Source of the DNA: Planctomycetaceae bacterium
Lineage (GTDB): Bacteria; Planctomycetota; Planctomycetia; Pirellulales; Thermoguttaceae
Assembly (NCBI GenBank): GCA_031267635.1
Contig: JAIRYX010000256.1
Coordinates: forward strand, 1 to 5,878
Length of the DNA stretch: 5,878 bases
Reading direction: 5' to 3'
Part shown: in pieces, positions 5,222-5,878 of the stretch
How positions within the stretch are numbered: the stretch's first letter is position 1
Layout: each line of letters begins with the position of its first letter
Program-made: the position numbers and the translations under genes
Notes under the pieces: generated by a model
Seen by the model: only the letters and a program-made list of their open reading frames with translations
Database searches by the model: none
What the model was told of the DNA's origin: nothing

Positions 5222-5328
5222 TAGCAGCTTCTTTGTTCGCATATCTTTTGGTGACGAACGAAAAACAAGGGCGCTCTATCATCCGCCCATAACATTTATG
5301 CGTCCGCCTATGTAGGGAAAACGCATCG

Positions 5329-5367
5329 AAATCATGGGAAACCGCGCATAAATCATGGGCAACCGCG
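5329..5367. repeat. two direct copies of an 18-bp unit with one mismatch
   Basis: AAATCATGGGAAACCGCG (5329-5346) and AAATCATGGGCAACCGCG (5350-5367) match at 17 of 18 bases and are 21 bp apart. Each is preceded by GCAT. The period equals that of the large tandem array further right, but the sequence is unrelated. TTTATGCG (5295-5302) is also an exact inverted copy of CGCATAAA (5345-5352). Confidence 0.85.
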
Positions 5368-5377
5368 AGGGTCGCCC
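5357..5377. repeat. GGGCAACC-GCGA-GGGTCGCCC hairpin element
   Basis: GGGCAACC and GGGTCGCCC form a near-perfect stem with a GCGA loop, followed by CTACGG. Intergenic elements with this general shape (GGGCGACC-like arm, short loop, GGTCGCCCCTACG) are, from memory, dispersed in many bacterial genomes. One copy here cannot prove that. The lack of a T-run argues against a terminator for rnpA. Confidence 0.55.
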
Positions 5378-5410
5378 CTACGGAATCACGGAATATTGAT
5401 TCCTCATGAT

Positions 5411-5878
5411 GTGCTGATTGTTATTGGAAATGATCGCTCGAAAGAGTTTTGCGGGGCATTCCCGAAGAAAAATTCGCCTTTCGCGGAGGACCGCGAGCCG
5501 TTCCGTAAAGACCGTGAGCCGCTCCGTAAAGACCGTGAGCCGCTCCGTAAAGACCGTGAGCCGTTCCGTAAAGACCGTGAGCCGCTCCGTAAAGACCGTG
5601 AGCCGTTCCGTAAAGACCGGGAGCCGCTCCGTAAAGACCGTGAGCCGATCCGTAAAGACCGGGAGCCGTTCCGTAAAGACCGTGAGCCGGTCCGTAAAGA
5701 CCGGGAGCCGCTCCGTAAAGACCGTGAGCCGCTCCGTAAAGACCGGGAGCCGGTCCGTAAAGACCGGGAGCCGCTCCGTAAAGACCGGGAGCCGCTCCGT
5801 AAAGACCGGGAGCCGCTCCGTAAAGACCGGGAGCCGTTCCGTAAAGACCGGGAGCCGTTCCGTAAAGACCGGGAGCCG
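5411..5878 (+). CDS. possible heptapeptide-repeat protein, 3' end off window (doubtful)
   Basis: One + frame is open from 5255 to the window end (208 codons) and reads the tandem array as DREP[L/F/V/I]RK, repeated 18 times plus DREP. A chain of this kind would be highly charged (three basic and two acidic residues per seven) with a proline in each unit, so probably extended or disordered. No ATG opens the frame; TTG 5396 and GTG 5411 are the nearest candidates, and neither has a Shine-Dalgarno. The next + frame is also open and has an ATG at 5430; it gives MIARKSFAGHSRRKIRLSRR and then SRSVKT[V/G] repeats, which would be strongly basic. All three minus frames are open through the array too, because 21 is a multiple of three. 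The variable bases fall at a synonymous site in each of the two + frames, so they do not decide the frame. A non-coding satellite is at least as likely. Confidence 0.27.
   Translation, partial: MLIVIGNDRSKEFCGAFPKKNSPFAEDREPFRKDREPLRKDREPLRKDREPFRKDREPLRKDREPFRKDREPLRKDREPIRKDREPFRKDREPVRKDREPLRKDREPLRKDREPVRKDREPLRKDREPLRKDREPLRKDREPFRKDREPFRKDREP
5489..5878. repeat. 21-bp tandem repeat array, 18 full units plus a partial one, running off the window
   Basis: Starting at 5489, the sequence is 18 consecutive units of exactly 21 bp (5489-5866), then 12 bp of a nineteenth. The length never changes. Only two positions vary. The sixth base of the unit is C once, T in eight units and G in nine full units. 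The base after GAGCCG is C (9), T (6), G (2) or A (1). All other bases are invariant. T at the first variable site dominates the left half and G the right half, with alternation in the middle, as expected from stepwise unit duplication. The unit is 62% GC, richer than the genes around it. There are no spacers, so this is not a CRISPR array. The right end is not seen. Confidence 0.99.

Noticed and set aside
5232..5260. intrinsic terminator after rnpA (GTTCG...CGAAC)
   Set aside because: The stem is only 5 bp with a 15-nt or longer loop and is followed by A-rich rather than T-rich sequence.
5489..5878. CRISPR array
   Set aside because: Units are contiguous at 21 bp with no spacers, and differences are two single-base positions.

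Overview
The window looks like a chromosomal segment from a bacterium of moderate-to-low GC. The best guess is the Planctomycetota, perhaps a gut-type lineage, with a related PVC-group bacterium as the alternative. Four things point this way: a PEP-CTERM exported protein, a Tat-type (RRKFL) lipoprotein signal, a ScpB with a very long acidic N-terminal extension, and several genes without a Shine-Dalgarno site. The taxonomy is inference; no rRNA or other marker RNA is present.

Layout. Bases 1-95 hold the 3' end of an unrecognised + strand gene. It is followed by a 31-bp near-perfect inverted repeat (140-246) whose right arm contains the ribosome binding site of a 60-aa basic small ORF (250-432, +). 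An interrupted hairpin (448-504) lies between that ORF and a convergent PEP-CTERM protein gene (548-1351, -). After a 405-bp AT-rich gap come two more minus-strand genes: scpB (1757-2689) and, upstream of it in transcription, an LpoB-like lipoprotein gene (2829-3521). A 596-bp divergent intergenic region (3522-4117) is unusually rich in perfect inverted repeats, including an 18-bp perfect pair at 3804-3859. On the + strand, yggS (4118-4843) and rnpA (4850-5221) are 6 bp apart and probably co-transcribed. The right end (5222-5878) starts with short dispersed-type repeats and a GGGCAACC hairpin. It then enters an 18.6-copy array of a 21-bp tandem repeat that runs off the window edge.

How the genes relate. 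These are mostly core housekeeping functions: chromosome condensation (ScpB), PLP homeostasis (YggS), tRNA 5' maturation (RnpA), and envelope or cell-wall related proteins (LpoB-like lipoprotein, PEP-CTERM protein). They do not form an obvious single pathway. rnpA is not next to rpmH, its usual neighbour.

No defence system, CRISPR array, integrase or transposase was found. The least explained parts are the tandem array, which could encode a charged heptapeptide repeat but is open in five of six frames, the long inverted repeat that would bury a ribosome binding site, and the inverted-repeat cluster upstream of yggS.
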